Source of the DNA: Xanthobacter dioxanivorans
Lineage (GTDB): Bacteria > Pseudomonadota > Alphaproteobacteria > Rhizobiales > Xanthobacteraceae
Assembly (NCBI RefSeq): GCF_016807805.1
Contig: NZ_CP063362.1
Coordinates: 682,001 to 746,000, forward strand
DNA length: 64,000 bases
Direction: 5' to 3'
Part shown: piece by piece, positions 63,780-64,000 of the stretch
Layout: each line of letters starts with the position of its first letter
Numbering within the stretch: position 1 is the stretch's first letter
The notes under the pieces: generated by a model
Seen by the model: only the letters and a program-made list of their open reading frames with translations
What the model was told of the DNA's origin: nothing
The model's database searches: none
Position numbers and translations under genes: made by a program

Positions 63780-64000
63780 TCAGAGCTGCGCGAGCAGCGC
63801 GGCGGCGCCGGAGACGTCGGCCTTGGAAGGCACGTCCTCCACGTTGAGCGCCGTCACGACACCGTCCTCCACCACCATGGAATAGCGCTTGGAGCGCACG
63901 CCGAGGCCGGCGGCCGAGCCGTCGAAGGTCAGGTCGAGGGCGGTCGAGAAGGCGGCGTCCGGATCAGAGAGGAACAGGATCTTGCCGTCGGCGCCGGAGG
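63780..64000 (-). CDS. Peroxiredoxin (Prx5/redoxin family), C-terminal part
   Basis: The gene enters from the right edge on the minus strand, so the N-terminal part with the peroxidatic cysteine is not in the window. The visible 73 codons read GKILFLSDPDAAFSTALDLTFD, then GLGVRSKRYSMVVEDGVVTALNVED, and end AALLAQL. The GxGxRSxRYSMVVEDGxV block is diagnostic for the atypical 2-Cys/glutaredoxin-dependent Prx5 group, which reduces organic and hydrogen peroxides. Confidence 0.9.
   Translation of the reverse strand, partial: SGADGKILFLSDPDAAFSTALDLTFDGSAAGLGVRSKRYSMVVEDGVVTALNVEDVPSKADVSGAAALLAQL

Overview
The window is about 64 kb of very GC-rich DNA (roughly 70% G+C) that reads as an ordinary bacterial chromosome. 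Gene content points to an alphaproteobacterium of the Hyphomicrobiales, most likely Xanthobacteraceae or a near relative. The supporting features are a fixNOQP/fixGHIS-type cbb3 oxidase locus with FixK/Fnr boxes, a SAM-II riboswitch before metZ, a TrcR-type DUF1013 regulator, the uvrC-pgsA-moaD-moaE order, Omp25/31-type small porins and DUF465 proteins. I see no phage, plasmid, IS element, CRISPR array, rRNA or tRNA. Both edges cut genes: the gltB 5' part is missing on the left and a peroxiredoxin 5' part is missing on the right.

Layout. 1-5.5 kb: glutamate synthase (gltB', gltD) and the division ATPase zapE. 5.6-12.6 kb: a FUSC membrane protein, a frameshifted dCTP deaminase, riboswitch-controlled metZ, apaG and trkH. 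12.6-23.3 kb: an SDR dehydrogenase, then on the minus strand the whole cbb3 oxidase locus, read ccoN-O-Q-P, G-H-I-S and finally an MFS gene with the CcoA copper-importer signature. 23.4-31.9 kb: two efflux systems, an ABC-2 exporter with its membrane-fusion lipoprotein and TetR regulator, and an RND pump with its adaptor. 32-36.7 kb: murJ, an aminotransferase/oxidoreductase pair that looks like GnnB/GnnA (2,3-diaminoglucose for lipid A), and panD. 36.8-39.2 kb: three paralogous beta-barrel outer-membrane proteins. 39.4-45.6 kb: uvrC, pgsA, moaD, moaE, an SDR, and scoA/scoB. 45.7-47.6 kb: a polyprenyl-phosphate glycosyltransferase coupled to a YdjC/ChbG deacetylase. 47.9-52.8 kb: a universal stress protein, trcR, ispH, thrB, a frameshifted rnhA and a PH-domain membrane protein. 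52.9-55.5 kb: a polyamine-binding protein beside a PuuA-like ligase. 55.8-58.9 kb: a three-gene two-component cascade. 58.9-64 kb: a thioredoxin-fold ferredoxin, a sulfate-binding protein, an Uup-type ABC-F ATPase, two facing DUF465 genes and the peroxiredoxin end.

The most coherent functional unit is the cbb3 respiratory locus. Structural subunits, assembly factors, copper exporter (CcoI) and probable copper importer (CcoA-like) lie on one strand with ATGA stop/start overlaps at the distal end and a good FixK/Fnr box in front of ccoN. A second Fnr-type box precedes the universal stress gene, so both may belong to one low-oxygen regulon. The GnnAB-like pair and the glycosyltransferase/deacetylase pair both suggest a modified lipid A.

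Four genes (dcd, ccoA, hlyD-type lipoprotein, rnhA) are each broken by what looks like one missing base in or beside a short G/C run. The uniform pattern suggests sequence error rather than decay, and those products should be treated as probably intact until the reads are checked.
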